A stretch of DNA of 40,428 nucleotides from Acidobacteriota bacterium (lineage in GTDB: Bacteria; Acidobacteriota; Terriglobia; UBA7540): NCBI GenBank assembly GCA_902812465.1, contig CADDZE010000035.1:1-40428 (forward strand), in the 5' to 3' direction. Positions 1 through 7,048 of this stretch are shown in pieces. Positions within the stretch are counted from its first letter, which is position 1. Each line of letters begins with the position of its first letter. Made by a program: the position numbers and the translations under genes. Under the pieces are notes generated by a model. It worked only from the letters and a program-made list of their open reading frames with translations, was not told the origin of the DNA and did not search any database.

Positions 1-30
1 GGCGGGGGGTGAGGACGGCGATTGCATTAC

Positions 31-71
31 AAAAATGAAGGAACGAAGCCACCAAGTTACTGAAAATACGT
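31..71 (+). repeat. Interspersed repeat, copy A
   Basis: This 40-nt unit starts with five A's and contains the core GGAACGAAGCCACCAAG. Positions 38-71 match 28804-28837 (copy C) exactly over 34 nt. A third copy at 28554-28593 (copy B) is about 85% identical over 40 nt. All copies are on the same strand and all are intergenic. No family is recognised. The copy lies about 190 nt upstream of nuoN. Confidence 0.8.
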
Positions 72-74
72 GAA

Positions 75-124
75 GGCACCGCGGTGCCCAATTCCCTTTG
101 TCGCCGTCCCGGCTCAATGCCGGG
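75..124. other. Perfect palindrome and small hairpin ahead of nuoN
   Basis: A perfect 14-nt palindrome (GGCACCGCGGTGCC, 75-88) follows repeat copy A. It is followed by a 6-bp hairpin, CCCGGC (108-113) with loop TCAAT and GCCGGG (119-124). They could end transcription from an upstream unit or belong to the repeat element, but neither is followed by a T-run. The rest of 125-261 shows no gene that I can support. Confidence 0.4.
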
Positions 125-261
125 GCCGAGCAGGAGGCAAAACCGAGACAAAGAAAACGCCGGGAAGGGCGGTAATGTTCGCCCACAAGCCACACAATGT
201 ATACCAGCACAGCCGATTTTGATCGCCAACACAAGGTTTACAAACGAGAGCGCTGAACTGA

Positions 262-1740
262 ATGCCGAGCTTCTACCAACCCGGTGACTACCAGGCTATC
301 ACGCCGGAGATTCTGCTGACCCTCTTCGGCCTGGCGATCCTGGCGCTCGACTTTCTTCTCGGCAGGGGCGAGAAGTGGTGGAACGCCCTGACGGCTCTGC
401 TGGGGCTCGGCTTCGCCGCCGCCAAGCTGATCATGTTCTGGCGGGAGGTAGCCGGCCAGGGAGCTTCGTACGAGGCCTTTGGCGGGCGCGTGCTGCTCGA
501 CACCTTCGGCATCTACCTGAATCTCATCGTGGTGCTGGCTACGGCTCTGGTGGTCCTAATGTCCGCCCGCTACCTCGAAATTGAGAAGGCGCACCACGGA
601 GAATATTACGCGCTGCTGATCTTCTCCGCCGTGGGGATGATGCTGCTCGCCTCTGGCAGTGACCTGATCGTGCTCTTCACCGCACTCGAGTTGATGGCCC
701 TGTGTGAGTACGTGCTCACCGGCTTCCTGCGCGGCAGCCGGCGCTCCAACGAAGCGGCGGTGAAGTTCTTCCTGCTCGGCGCGTTTTCCTCCGGACTGCT
801 GCTTTACGGCATGTCGCTGCTTTATGGCCTCTCCGGCTCGACGCGGCTGGGCCCTATCGCCGAGGCGCTGTCCCACCGCCCTGCCAATGATCCTCTCTCC
901 TGGATGGCTATGATTACCCTGCTGGCGGGTCTGTTCTTTAAGATCGCTGCCGTGCCCTTCCACCAGTGGACGCCTGACGCCTACGAAGGTGCTCCAACAT
1001 CCATCACCGCCTTCATCTCGGTGGGGCCCAAGGTGGCTTCGTTCGCGATTCTGCTGCGCATGCTTTTCAGTGCTATTGAACCACTGGCCGCCGAATGGAA
1101 GACCCTGACGATCGGCGTAGCGGTGGCTACCATGACGCTCGGCAACCTGGCAGCACTGACTCAGACCAACATTAAGCGATTCTTTGGCTACTCGACCATT
1201 TCACACGTCGGTTACCTGCTACTGGGCGTCGTCGCAGCCGCTGACGGGGAAAGGGATGGCTTGACCGCGGTCATCATCTACCTGCTCGTTTATGCTTTCA
1301 TGAATCTGGGCGCCTTTGCGGTGGTCATCATGCTGCGGCGTAAGGACCTGATCGGCGATGACATTGACGATCTCGCCGGCCTCATGGCGCGCGCTCCCGG
1401 CTTGGCGATCCTGATGCTGGTATTTCTGCTGTCGCTCGCCGGCATTCCGCCCCTGGCTGGCTTCATCGGCAAGTACTACATCTTCCTTTCATTGATCGAA
1501 ACCCGCCATTACTTGCTGGCGGTCCTGGCCGTGGCCTATTCCGTGGTTGCGCTATACTACTATTTCCGCCTGGTTGTAGCGATGTTCATGAAGCCGGCGC
1601 TGACGCATGACCCACTGGCTACTAGCGCCGGCCTACGGATCGCTCTGGCCATCACGCTGGCGTTTACGCTGGTGATCGGGATTTATCCCCAGCCCTTCAT
1701 TGGCTACGCCCAGGAGGCCATCCGGCCGTTCTTCGGTTGA
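262..1740 (+). CDS. nuoN: NADH-quinone oxidoreductase subunit N
   Basis: This encodes a 492-residue, very hydrophobic membrane protein of the Mrp-antiporter-like NuoL/M/N family. It is one of the proton-pumping subunits in the membrane arm of respiratory complex I. Family features include about 14 membrane segments, the Glu in the ALELMALCEYVL segment (about residue 142), the Lys in GLFFKIAAVPFHQWTPDAYEGAP (about residues 222-244, the antiporter-family signature), and TQTNIKRFFGYSTISHVGY (about 301-319). The length is typical for NuoN. The ATG start has only a weak GAGAG upstream. No nuoM precedes it within the 261 nt available, so nuoN either heads a transcription unit or is set off from the rest of the nuo operon by the repeat-bearing spacer. 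The F0 ATP synthase genes follow within 31 nt, which suggests co-expression of proton pump and proton consumer. Confidence 0.95.
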   Translation: MPSFYQPGDYQAITPEILLTLFGLAILALDFLLGRGEKWWNALTALLGLGFAAAKLIMFWREVAGQGASYEAFGGRVLLDTFGIYLNLIVVLATALVVLMSARYLEIEKAHHGEYYALLIFSAVGMMLLASGSDLIVLFTALELMALCEYVLTGFLRGSRRSNEAAVKFFLLGAFSSGLLLYGMSLLYGLSGSTRLGPIAEALSHRPANDPLSWMAMITLLAGLFFKIAAVPFHQWTPDAYEGAPTSITAFISVGPKVASFAILLRMLFSAIEPLAAEWKTLTIGVAVATMTLGNLAALTQTNIKRFFGYSTISHVGYLLLGVVAAADGERDGLTAVIIYLLVYAFMNLGAFAVVIMLRRKDLIGDDIDDLAGLMARAPGLAILMLVFLLSLAGIPPLAGFIGKYYIFLSLIETRHYLLAVLAVAYSVVALYYYFRLVVAMFMKPALTHDPLATSAGLRIALAITLAFTLVIGIYPQPFIGYAQEAIRPFFG

Positions 1741-1771
1741 GAAGCGCATCCGCTATGTGAGGCGGGCATAG

Positions 1772-1999
1772 GTGAAGAAGCAAGATATATGGGCCCAGGT
1801 GGCTTATTACTCCAGCCTGGGCTTCGTGCTGCCGGCGGGCGCCGTGGCGGGTTACATAGCTGGCTGGGCGTTAGACCGGTGGCTGGGTACGGCGCCAGTG
1901 TTGGCTGTGATCCTGGCCATTCTGGGCGCTGCCGGAGGGTTGGTGGAAGTGCTGCGCATCCTATCGCAGGCTGAAAAAACAGAAGACCGGGGAGAGTGA
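1772..1999 (+). CDS. AtpZ/AtpI-family small membrane protein
   Basis: This 75-residue protein has two predicted membrane helices (about 11-31 and 38-61) joined by a short GWALDRWLGT turn, the usual architecture of AtpZ-type proteins. In other bacteria AtpZ acts with AtpI, and roles in Mg2+/Ca2+ transport and in assembly of the c-ring have been proposed. The start is a GTG at 1772 with a GAGG about 9 nt upstream. Its stop codon overlaps the start of the next gene (TGATG at 1997-2001), indicating translational coupling. Its position just ahead of atpI and atpB supports the assignment more than the short sequence alone. Confidence 0.75.
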   Translation: MKKQDIWAQVAYYSSLGFVLPAGAVAGYIAGWALDRWLGTAPVLAVILAILGAAGGLVEVLRILSQAEKTEDRGE

Positions 2000-2388
2000 T
2001 GGAACAAGACCGGACCGCTAGCACCCTGGAAAACGCTGAGGGCCGCCTGCTGCGGTGGATGGCAGCCATCGCTGTGCTGACTGTGGCGGTGATGCTGGCC
2101 AGCGGCCGCCTTCGCTTTGCGGCCGGATTCCTGCTCGGCGCCGGGTTGGCGATGCTGGGGTTCACTTGGCTGCGCGCCGCCGTGGCCGCGGTGCTCTCTG
2201 CCGGCGAGCAACGTCCGTCAAAGCGGATACTGCTGAGGGTAATCATCCGCTATCCTTTGGCCCTAGGCCTGACATACCTTTTCTATCGCACCCGCTGGCT
2301 GCCCTTTGCGTCCGTCCTGGCGGGGTTTTTCACGCCGGCCGCGGGGGTGCTGGTGGAATGCGGCTGGCAATTGTGCAGCGGTTGGTAG
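1999..2388 (+). CDS. atpI: ATP synthase protein I-like membrane protein
   Basis: This 129-residue protein has four predicted hydrophobic segments (about residues 19-36, 41-60, 83-98 and 102-125). The pattern fits AtpI, the assembly factor encoded first in many atp operons, which helps form the c-ring in the membrane. I chose the ATG at 1999, which overlaps the preceding TGA by one base. A GTG one codon earlier (1996) is also possible. Sequence conservation is low in this family, so the call rests on topology, size and position upstream of atpB. A 159-nt spacer separates it from atpB. Confidence 0.7.
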   Translation: MEQDRTASTLENAEGRLLRWMAAIAVLTVAVMLASGRLRFAAGFLLGAGLAMLGFTWLRAAVAAVLSAGEQRPSKRILLRVIIRYPLALGLTYLFYRTRWLPFASVLAGFFTPAAGVLVECGWQLCSGW

Positions 2389-2547
2389 GGCGGGGCATTG
2401 AAGCAAAGAGGATCAGAGTTGTTAGGCTCAGCCGAGCAAGGGGCTGCTGGAGGGCTCAGCAAGCGTCCGGGTCCCGTGCCGCCAGCGTTGCTCAACATAG
2501 CAGGGTAGCGATTTTGGATCTTCCAGTTTCTGGCTGGGAGCGGTCTT

Positions 2548-3300
2548 ATGCATGACTCGTGGTTCGCCGCAATCGTCAACAAGCTCCTGGCACCTGTGGT
2601 GACGCCACTGCTCGACGCTCTGGCACGCGAGCCGGGGTTCGCCTGGGTGCGTCCGGCGGACGCCGCTCATCCCATCCCCAATTACCTCGCGATGGAGCTG
2701 TTGGTGATTCTGATCACCGTTGCCGCAGTGCTCTTCTTGCGGTCGCGGCTTTCCGTCGAGCGCCCCGGCAAGCTCCAGCATATCGCCGAGGTTATCGTTG
2801 AGTTTACGCGCGATATGAACCAGGAGATCATCGGCCGTGACGGCGGCCGTTATGTGGGCATGATCGCGACGCTGGGCATCTTCATCGCCCTGTGCAACCT
2901 GCTAGGGTTGATCCCTTCGCTCGAGACACCCACGGCACATATCCAGGTGACGCTGGGCTGCGCCGTAGCCGCCTTCCTTTACTACAATTTTCACGGATTC
3001 CGCCAGCATGGTGTGGTCGGTTACTTGAAACACCTTGGCGGGCCTATGCTGGCCATTGCCATTATCATGTTCCCGATCGAGGTGATCGGCAATTTCGGCC
3101 GGCTGCTCTCGTTGAGCGTCCGTCTTTACGCCAACATGATGGTGGGCGACCTTCTGGAAAAGGTCTTCACTGGGCTCGTGCCGGTCGCTGTACCCGCAGT
3201 GTTTGCGGCGCTGCACATCTTCGTGTCGCTGCTGCAAGCGTATATCTTTATGCTGCTGCCCGCCGTATACATCAGCATGGCCGTGGCAGAAGAACACTGA
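2548..3300 (+). CDS. atpB: F0F1 ATP synthase subunit a
   Basis: This 250-residue membrane protein provides the proton half-channels of the F0 sector next to the c-ring. The hallmark helix LSLSVRLYANMMVGDLL carries the essential Arg (residue 192, equivalent to E. coli Arg210). The last helix, SLLQAYIFMLLPAVYISMAVAEEH, holds the conserved Gln near the C terminus. The N-terminal helix (about 46-64) is followed by the family segment ending in FTRDMNQEIIGRDGGRYVG. The ATG start has GGGAG 8 nt upstream. It lies between atpI and atpE. The b, delta and F1 subunits are not in this window, so the ATP synthase genes are split into at least two loci. Confidence 0.95.
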   Translation: MHDSWFAAIVNKLLAPVVTPLLDALAREPGFAWVRPADAAHPIPNYLAMELLVILITVAAVLFLRSRLSVERPGKLQHIAEVIVEFTRDMNQEIIGRDGGRYVGMIATLGIFIALCNLLGLIPSLETPTAHIQVTLGCAVAAFLYYNFHGFRQHGVVGYLKHLGGPMLAIAIIMFPIEVIGNFGRLLSLSVRLYANMMVGDLLEKVFTGLVPVAVPAVFAALHIFVSLLQAYIFMLLPAVYISMAVAEEH

Positions 3301-3506
3301 GCCGATGGAACATTGGACCATAGACTCATCGGCGGTCTGGAGATGGAATCATCCCAAGGACTCGATCAATCCATAGCGGAAGGAAGCAATTGCTCGATCC
3401 GCCAGTGTGAGCCCCGTCTGAACGTTGTGGTGTCGGGGAACCACCTCCTGACGGAAAATTCATAAGCGGTGCCGCGGCGGGATGGCCACGGGACCGAGGA
3501 GGAAAC

Positions 3507-3824
3507 GTGAAGGGCAAAATTTTCGTGTATCTGTTGGGTTTGGCAGGGCTGCTGGCGTCCGTTCCCGTTTTCGCCCAGGCCGGTCAAGAGGGCGGCGCAT
3601 TGTCGGGCACCAACTGGGTGGCCATCACCGCCGGCTTCTCGATGGCCATAGCTTCGGCGGGGTGCGGCTACGCGCAGTCTAAGGCCACGGCCGCTGCGTG
3701 TGAGGGGCTAGGACGAAATCCAGGAGCGCGGCCGGCCATCCAATTCGCACTGATCCTGGCGTTGGTGCTGATTGAATCGATGGCCCTGTACACCTTCGCC
3801 ATCATATTCGCCAAAGTTAAGTAG
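3507..3824 (+). CDS. atpE: F0F1 ATP synthase subunit c with N-terminal signal-like segment
   Basis: This 105-residue c-subunit forms the rotor ring of F0. It is longer than the usual 75-90 residues because of an N-terminal hydrophobic leader ending VFAQA (about residue 25), which looks like a cleavable signal sequence. The two-helix hairpin follows, with the loop GRNPGA (69-74). The ion-binding carboxylate is Glu90 in LIESMALYTF. Gln57, Ser91 and Tyr95 occupy positions that bind or frame Na+ in Na+-driven c-rings, but the Thr after Ser is Met and the upstream Pro is missing, so ion specificity is uncertain. The start is a GTG with a strong GAGGAGG about 4 nt upstream. A 206-nt spacer without a supportable gene separates it from atpB. 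Confidence 0.93.
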   Translation: MKGKIFVYLLGLAGLLASVPVFAQAGQEGGALSGTNWVAITAGFSMAIASAGCGYAQSKATAAACEGLGRNPGARPAIQFALILALVLIESMALYTFAIIFAKVK

Positions 3825-3947
3825 CGTCATCCGGTAGCATCACTATCCTCAATCCTGTGCCACCTCGGTGGACTGAGTCCGCCAGGGTGATAGGGCCCCG
3901 GGGATCAGTGTGCAGCCTACGAGGAACACGCGATCGAAGGAGGCACC

Positions 3948-4919
3948 TCAATACCGTGCCAGATAAGCAGCCGTGAATCGCTTTACAGCCTCCTGTGAGG
4001 TAAAGCAGGGTTGGTATCCGAAGACCGTCTTCAGCCGTGTGTTGTCGGCAACCCAGGGATAGCGCATCAGATCGAGGATGCCGCTGGGGAAGGGCGAGAG
4101 ATGTAACACCCACAGCACGCCCGTGAGGGCGTGCAGCAGCCACGCCGGAAGTTTCAGACTTCGCTTTCCCGCCGCCCCCACCACTTCGCTGAATCGGACC
4201 ACGCCGTCGGCGGCAGCATTGATGACGCCGCGGACGTGCGACTTCAGGGCGCGGTAGAGGATTTCGCCGGCGTCTTCTTCGGCAAGAAACTGAAGCGGCG
4301 GATCCGCCCCCTGAACTTGGAAGACCCACGGGAAGGCGGGAAAAGGCCAGTCGAATAGCTGCGAAACGATATTGTTCGTATGGGCGCCCAATACGATCGG
4401 CGCACGAAGGATGAGCACCTCGATCCCCGGATGCGCAGCCATGAAGTCCTGGGCTTCGCGGTCCACTTCGGCTTTGTATTTCGAATAGAGATAGTTCGTC
4501 GTTCCTCGGGGTGGTATTTCCTCCATCAGAAAAGGTGGCTGCGAAGGATTTCCCGGCTGGACGTAGACGGTGGTGCTGCTGGCGTAAACCACCCGGCGCA
4601 GGCCGGCCCCGGCGGCGGCACGGAAGAAGTTGCGAGAGCCGTCCACGTCAATGGCCCTTTCACGCGCAGTGTCGTGAATCGGATTGAACTGCCAAGCCAA
4701 GTGCAGCCCCAAGTCGATCCGATGCTGGACCAGCAAGTCCCGCAGCTCGGACCAGGGAGCAGTGAGATCAAACCGGACGAACGAAAATCCGCCGGCCATT
4801 TCTGATCTGCCGGGGCGAATATCAAGACCGAGGACATACTCGCAGTCGGGGTCGGCTGCTAGCCGGCCGACTAGTTGCTGGGCCAGGTAGCCGCTGCTGC
4901 CGGTAATGGCCAGCCGCAT
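3948..4919 (-). CDS. NAD(P)-dependent SDR-family epimerase/dehydratase
   Basis: This 323-residue extended short-chain dehydrogenase/reductase begins with a Rossmann beta-strand and the glycine motif TGSSGYLAQ (6-14). It has an Asp at the end of beta-2 (LGLDI, about 33) suggesting NAD(H) preference. It also has the catalytic Ser/Thr region YASSTTVY (112-119) and YLYSK (Tyr143, Lys147) as the YxxxK pair. The fold fits nucleotide-sugar epimerases and related enzymes, but the substrate cannot be read from the sequence. The ATG at 4919 was preferred because the Rossmann strand starts at once and an AGGAG lies about 11 nt upstream. It begins 14 nt after the sulfatase-like gene stops and is probably the last gene of that unit. 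Confidence 0.85.
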   Translation of the reverse strand: MRLAITGSSGYLAQQLVGRLAADPDCEYVLGLDIRPGRSEMAGGFSFVRFDLTAPWSELRDLLVQHRIDLGLHLAWQFNPIHDTARERAIDVDGSRNFFRAAAGAGLRRVVYASSTTVYVQPGNPSQPPFLMEEIPPRGTTNYLYSKYKAEVDREAQDFMAAHPGIEVLILRAPIVLGAHTNNIVSQLFDWPFPAFPWVFQVQGADPPLQFLAEEDAGEILYRALKSHVRGVINAAADGVVRFSEVVGAAGKRSLKLPAWLLHALTGVLWVLHLSPFPSGILDLMRYPWVADNTRLKTVFGYQPCFTSQEAVKRFTAAYLARY

Positions 4920-4933
4920 GCCCAAGGTTTCTC

Positions 4934-7048
4934 CTAAGGCTCCAGGCGCGAAGCGAAAGTGGACGCGTACTGGCGGCAGAGGTCGTGGTTCAAGCCGCAG
5001 ACCTTTTGATAGCAAGCCCGAGCCTTGGAAGTCTGCCGTTGCCGCAGATATTCGAAGGCCAAGTTCAGGTATGCCGCTGCGTAACGAGGATCGAGCGCGA
5101 TGGCAGCCTGGTAAGCCCGAACCGCGCGATCAGACTCATTCGTATTGGCAAGGGCGATGCCCAGGTAGTTGTACGCCACCGCATTCCGGAATCCTAGATC
5201 GATGCCCCGCTGGATTTCAGACTGGGCATCGCGATACTGGCGCAGCATGGCGAGGACGATGCCGTAATCGGTGTGCCCCTCGGCAAATTGCGGCTCCTCC
5301 TCGACGACGCGCGCCAGCTGAGCTCGCGCCTTCTCCGGCAGGTTCTGGCGCAGATATACCCGGGCGAGGGCTACCCGCGCTAGAAAGTTGCGAGGGTTGA
5401 GACGCAGGGCCCATGCGAGGCTGGTCTCCGCAGCGTCGTCCCTTCCCAGGACGAAGTAGGCCCGGCCCAGCCCCAGCGCCGCCTGATCAAAGGCTGGGTT
5501 GCGCGCCAGGGCTTGACGAAATTCGTCGGCAGCTGCCCGCGCCTTCCCCCACCCCAAGTAGTTTTCCGCCCGCTCGAAGTGGATCACGTAAAGTCCTGGC
5601 TCCTCGCGCTCGAGTTCAGCAAGCATGTGGTCCGCCTCAGCGTATTTTCCGAGCCGGGTGAGGTCGGAAGCGCGCAGGATGCGGTTCAGTGTCTCGATCT
5701 TGTCCTTGGGATCGGCCCCCGCAGAAGCCTCGGGGGAATCGCGGGAGGCAATGTAGCCAAGCGACCGCAGCTTCGCTAGCGTCTCCGGGTCAGGTGTCGC
5801 GTCCGGCGCTGGCCTGTGGGGATTCGTGAAGGCGCGCTCGAAGTCGGCGAGCCGCGTGCGCAGGGAGCGTGCCAGGTCGGGTTGCACGGCGAATAGGTTC
5901 GAGCGCTCGCCGGGATCGTGGCGCAGGTCATAAAGCTCGGGACAGGGGGCGTCGATGTACTTGTAATTCGCGGTGACCGCAGCGCGTAACTCGTGCCAAC
6001 CAAAGGAGTCGCGCGGATAGTAGGACTCCGCGTAGACACTCTCGCCTTCCGGAGGCAAGCGAAACAGGGAGCGGCCCTGCATGCTGGCGGGCGGCCGAAC
6101 CCCACAGAGCTCAAGGATGGTGGCAGCGATATCGACGACCGACACAGGTTGCGCAACAACGGTACCCTTCTCAGCCGCACCCCCAAGCTTGAGGATGAGG
6201 GGAACGTGGAGCGTGGCGTTGTAAATAAAGAAGCCATGCTCCTGCTCGCCATGCTCGCCCAGCGATTCTCCATGGTCACTGGTGAGAACAATGACGGTGG
6301 GGTCGTAGAGGTTCATTTCCCGCAGCCCTGCGATGACACGCCCAACCTGCGCATCGTCGAAGGCGATGGCGGCGTCGTACGGCCGGCCTGGGAAGCGGCT
6401 GCGATAGGGGTCAGGGGAGGTGTACGGGCTATGGGCGTCATAAAGGTGGAGCCAGGCAAAAAACGGGTGGTGTCCGTTTTCATGCAGCCACTTCAGGAGG
6501 CGGTCGACCGAGCGATCGCCTCGCCGCTGGAGCAGGAAGAGATCCTGAGACCGGCCTACACTCGCGCCCATATTATCGTCGTAGAGGTCGAAGCCCCGGT
6601 TCAGGCCCCACATCGAGTTCAGTACAAACGAGCTGACAAACGCAGCCGTATGATAGCCGTTCTGGCGGAGCAATTCGGCGAGTGTTGGAATACCAGCTGG
6701 CAGCCCTGCCGACGTGAAATCTCGAACCCCGTTATACGTGGGATACGTGCCGGTCAGGATCACGGCGTGGGCGGGAAGGGTGATTGGAACCTGGGTGTAC
6801 GCGTGTTCAAAGCGCCAGCCTTCGCTTGCGAGCCGGTCGATGTTGGGAGTGCGGGCCCGCGAATATCCATAGCAGGCGAGGTGGTCAGCCCGGACTGTAT
6901 CAAGGGTAATCAGCATAACTGAAGGCCGGAGGCTGTCCGAGGGGCGGCTCACCATCGCAGAGCTCATCAAGGCGAAACACGCTGAGAAGGCAAAGCCCAG
7001 CGCCAAAGCTCCAGCTTGTGCCACAGCGGTTTTGTGGGAAGGCTTCAT
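4934..7048 (-). CDS. Secreted sulfatase-fold (alkaline phosphatase superfamily) protein with C-terminal TPRs
   Basis: This 704-residue protein starts with an N-terminal signal or anchor (about 10-33). A sulfatase-like catalytic domain spans about 42-430 and TPR repeats about 445-700. Metal-ligand motifs of the superfamily are present: LDTVRADHL (Asp50) and TSDHGESLGEHGE (Asp258, His259). The position of the formylglycine Cys/Ser (C/S-x-P-x-R) reads TLPAH, so Thr90 replaces Cys/Ser and His replaces Arg. A classical formylglycine sulfatase is therefore unlikely. A Thr nucleophile, as in phosphoethanolamine transferases of the superfamily, is possible. The gene overlaps the upstream paralogue by ATGA (7045-7048) and is followed 14 nt later by the SDR gene. 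The ligand of the TPRs is unknown. Confidence 0.85.
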   Translation of the reverse strand: MKPSHKTAVAQAGALALGFAFSACFALMSSAMVSRPSDSLRPSVMLITLDTVRADHLACYGYSRARTPNIDRLASEGWRFEHAYTQVPITLPAHAVILTGTYPTYNGVRDFTSAGLPAGIPTLAELLRQNGYHTAAFVSSFVLNSMWGLNRGFDLYDDNMGASVGRSQDLFLLQRRGDRSVDRLLKWLHENGHHPFFAWLHLYDAHSPYTSPDPYRSRFPGRPYDAAIAFDDAQVGRVIAGLREMNLYDPTVIVLTSDHGESLGEHGEQEHGFFIYNATLHVPLILKLGGAAEKGTVVAQPVSVVDIAATILELCGVRPPASMQGRSLFRLPPEGESVYAESYYPRDSFGWHELRAAVTANYKYIDAPCPELYDLRHDPGERSNLFAVQPDLARSLRTRLADFERAFTNPHRPAPDATPDPETLAKLRSLGYIASRDSPEASAGADPKDKIETLNRILRASDLTRLGKYAEADHMLAELEREEPGLYVIHFERAENYLGWGKARAAADEFRQALARNPAFDQAALGLGRAYFVLGRDDAAETSLAWALRLNPRNFLARVALARVYLRQNLPEKARAQLARVVEEEPQFAEGHTDYGIVLAMLRQYRDAQSEIQRGIDLGFRNAVAYNYLGIALANTNESDRAVRAYQAAIALDPRYAAAYLNLAFEYLRQRQTSKARACYQKVCGLNHDLCRQYASTFASRLEP

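Noticed and set aside
1024-1050. Partial match to the interspersed repeat inside nuoN (GGTGGCTTCGTTC on the plus strand)
   Set aside because: It matches only about 13 nt of the reverse complement and is fully explained by conserved NuoN coding sequence.
3301-3506. Short open frame from an ATG near 3305 in the atpB-atpE spacer
   Set aside because: It would encode only about 23 residues, has no ribosome binding site and no recognisable family. The spacer is better left as non-coding.
5993-6922. Long open frame on the plus strand, 309 codons
   Set aside because: It is antisense to the conserved catalytic domain of a sulfatase-fold protein, and its product has no recognisable features. Such frames are common in GC-rich DNA.
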